NCBI RefSeq assembly: GCF_000378205.1
Contig: NZ_KB899406.1
Coordinates: forward strand, 186,001-250,000
Direction of reading: 5' to 3'
Source: Sediminispirochaeta bajacaliforniensis DSM 16054
GTDB lineage: Bacteria; Spirochaetota; Spirochaetia; DSM-16054; Sediminispirochaetaceae
DNA: 64,000 nucleotides
The notes under the pieces were generated by a model. It searched no databases. It was given only the letters and a program-made list of their open reading frames with translations, and was not told the DNA's origin. The translations under genes were made by a program, and so were the position numbers. Position 1 is the first letter of the stretch. Every line of letters starts with the position of its first letter. This document shows positions 63,270-64,000 of the stretch, piece by piece.

Positions 63270-64000
63270 ATGTTCACAGAAGGACGACTGTCAAAAAAGT
63301 TTCTCGTGTGGCTGGTTATTTTTGCAGCTGTTGCTCTCCTTATCTTTTATCTTTTCTTCGAGATCGCTCAGGATCCGAAGGAAAAACCTGACTGCCATCT
63401 TGCCTTCCTTGTGAAACGGACGGACATGCTCTGGTATCGTTGGGAAGTGGACGGATTCATTTCCGTCTGCAGGGAACTTGGTGCGGACCCGCTTATCCTC
63501 GACAATCAAATGGACCACAACAGAACTCTGTCGAATTTGAGTGCCGCGGTCAACAGAGAGGTGGATGGAATTGCCTTAAGCACTCCGGACTGCCGGCTCG
63601 GCCGCCTTTTGGTGGACCAGGCCTTTTCGGCAGATATCCCCCTGATCTCCGTCGACGAAAAGCTGACGGATATGAGTGGACGGCAGTTGGCACCTCATAT
63701 TGGCCCCGACAATCTTTCCCTGGGAACCCAGGGCGGGTACTGGATGAAACGGCAGCTGGAAGCCCGGGGATGGCTGCATGATTATCGCAGGAATGTTGGT
63801 TTTCTGCTTTTAGGCTCACAACGAGATGCCGGAATCGAACAGCGACTTCGGGCTGCCTGCCTCTTGACCGATCCCCTCTTTTTACCTTCAGGCTATTACA
63901 AGCGATGGTCGGAAGAGTTCGATAAGAGTGATCTTACCGGCGCGATATTGAAGATGCATGCCATGCTGGCCCTGCACCCCGAGATTACGAACTGGGTGGT
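63270..64000 (+). CDS. Membrane-anchored AraF-like sugar-binding protein, 3' end missing
   Basis: The frame is open from ATG 63270 to the window end (243 codons). An N-terminal helix (FLVWLVIFAAVALLIFYLFF) has no signal cleavage site and should stay as an anchor. The outer domain follows the L-arabinose-binding protein AraF: HLAFLVKRTDMLWYRWEVDG, DGIALSTPDCRLGRLLVDQA, IPLISVDEKL, LGTQGGYWMKRQLEARGW and a final LALHPEITNWVV. Anchoring suggests a sensor rather than a transport protein. It could be the first part of a kinase, or partner to one further right. The ribosome-binding site is weak. Confidence 0.8.
   Translation, partial: MFTEGRLSKKFLVWLVIFAAVALLIFYLFFEIAQDPKEKPDCHLAFLVKRTDMLWYRWEVDGFISVCRELGADPLILDNQMDHNRTLSNLSAAVNREVDGIALSTPDCRLGRLLVDQAFSADIPLISVDEKLTDMSGRQLAPHIGPDNLSLGTQGGYWMKRQLEARGWLHDYRRNVGFLLLGSQRDAGIEQRLRAACLLTDPLFLPSGYYKRWSEEFDKSDLTGAILKMHAMLALHPEITNWV

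Noticed and set aside
63206-63391. A 61-codon ORF across the start of the AraF-like gene
   Set aside because: It is out of frame with the AraF-like protein, which has clear family motifs through to the window end.

Overview
The window looks like part of the chromosome of a free-living, anaerobic, sugar-fermenting spirochaete, possibly of the Sediminispirochaeta/Spirochaeta type. That is an inference. It rests on moderate GC, a membrane chemoreceptor with CheW, a soluble chemoreceptor fused to an [FeFe]-hydrogenase domain, [FeFe]-hydrogenase maturases, many ABC sugar systems, YesMN-type two-component systems and AraM. No rRNA or tRNA gene, complete insertion sequence, prophage or CRISPR array was seen.

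Layout. 1-4602: the end of a glycerate kinase, then a leftward PAS-LuxR regulator, chemoreceptor and CheW. 4851-8926: a heterodimeric ABC exporter behind a MarR regulator with a clear promoter and operator. 9005-14180: a rightward metal or cofactor island with ModC-, ModA- and ModB-like genes, a DUF364 protein, a FecB-type lipoprotein and an HmdB-like radical SAM enzyme. A 40-bp palindrome sits in front of the last two genes. 14224-15936: a fluoride-resistance operon (riboswitch, crcB, DUF190 plus four CBS domains). 16059-22300: a partner-switching module (PAS/GAF/PP2C/RsbW-like protein, GT2 glycosyltransferase with an inserted helical region, STAS protein). 22304-24406: glycogen debranching enzyme. 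24645-31454: a TetR-controlled YbhFSR-type export operon with TolC and HlyD proteins. 31547-36617: LacI regulator, metallo-beta-lactamase-fold protein and TctCBA tricarboxylate transporter. 36709-38351: Nramp and a universal stress protein. 38536-41632: the hydrogenase-chemoreceptor fusion and a Crp/Fnr regulator.

41753-58419 is mainly an L-arabinose region: lacI-araBDA, araM, then a sensor binding protein, a YesMN-type kinase and regulator, and a YtfQRT/YjfF-type transporter. Near-identical LacI operators lie in front of araBDA and the transporter block, which suggests one regulon. An AT-rich island (about 48290-49300) with a Phd/PIN toxin-antitoxin pair lies between the two parts. 58481-62959 holds hydF, an aspartase gene, a small unknown gene and hydG in one leftward operon; hydE is not in the window. 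The right end holds the start of a membrane-anchored AraF-like protein.

The parts that most deserve a second look are the hydrogenase-chemoreceptor fusion, the HydG variant lacking one canonical auxiliary-cluster cysteine, the HmdB-like radical SAM island with its palindrome, and the glycosyltransferase tied to a partner switch.
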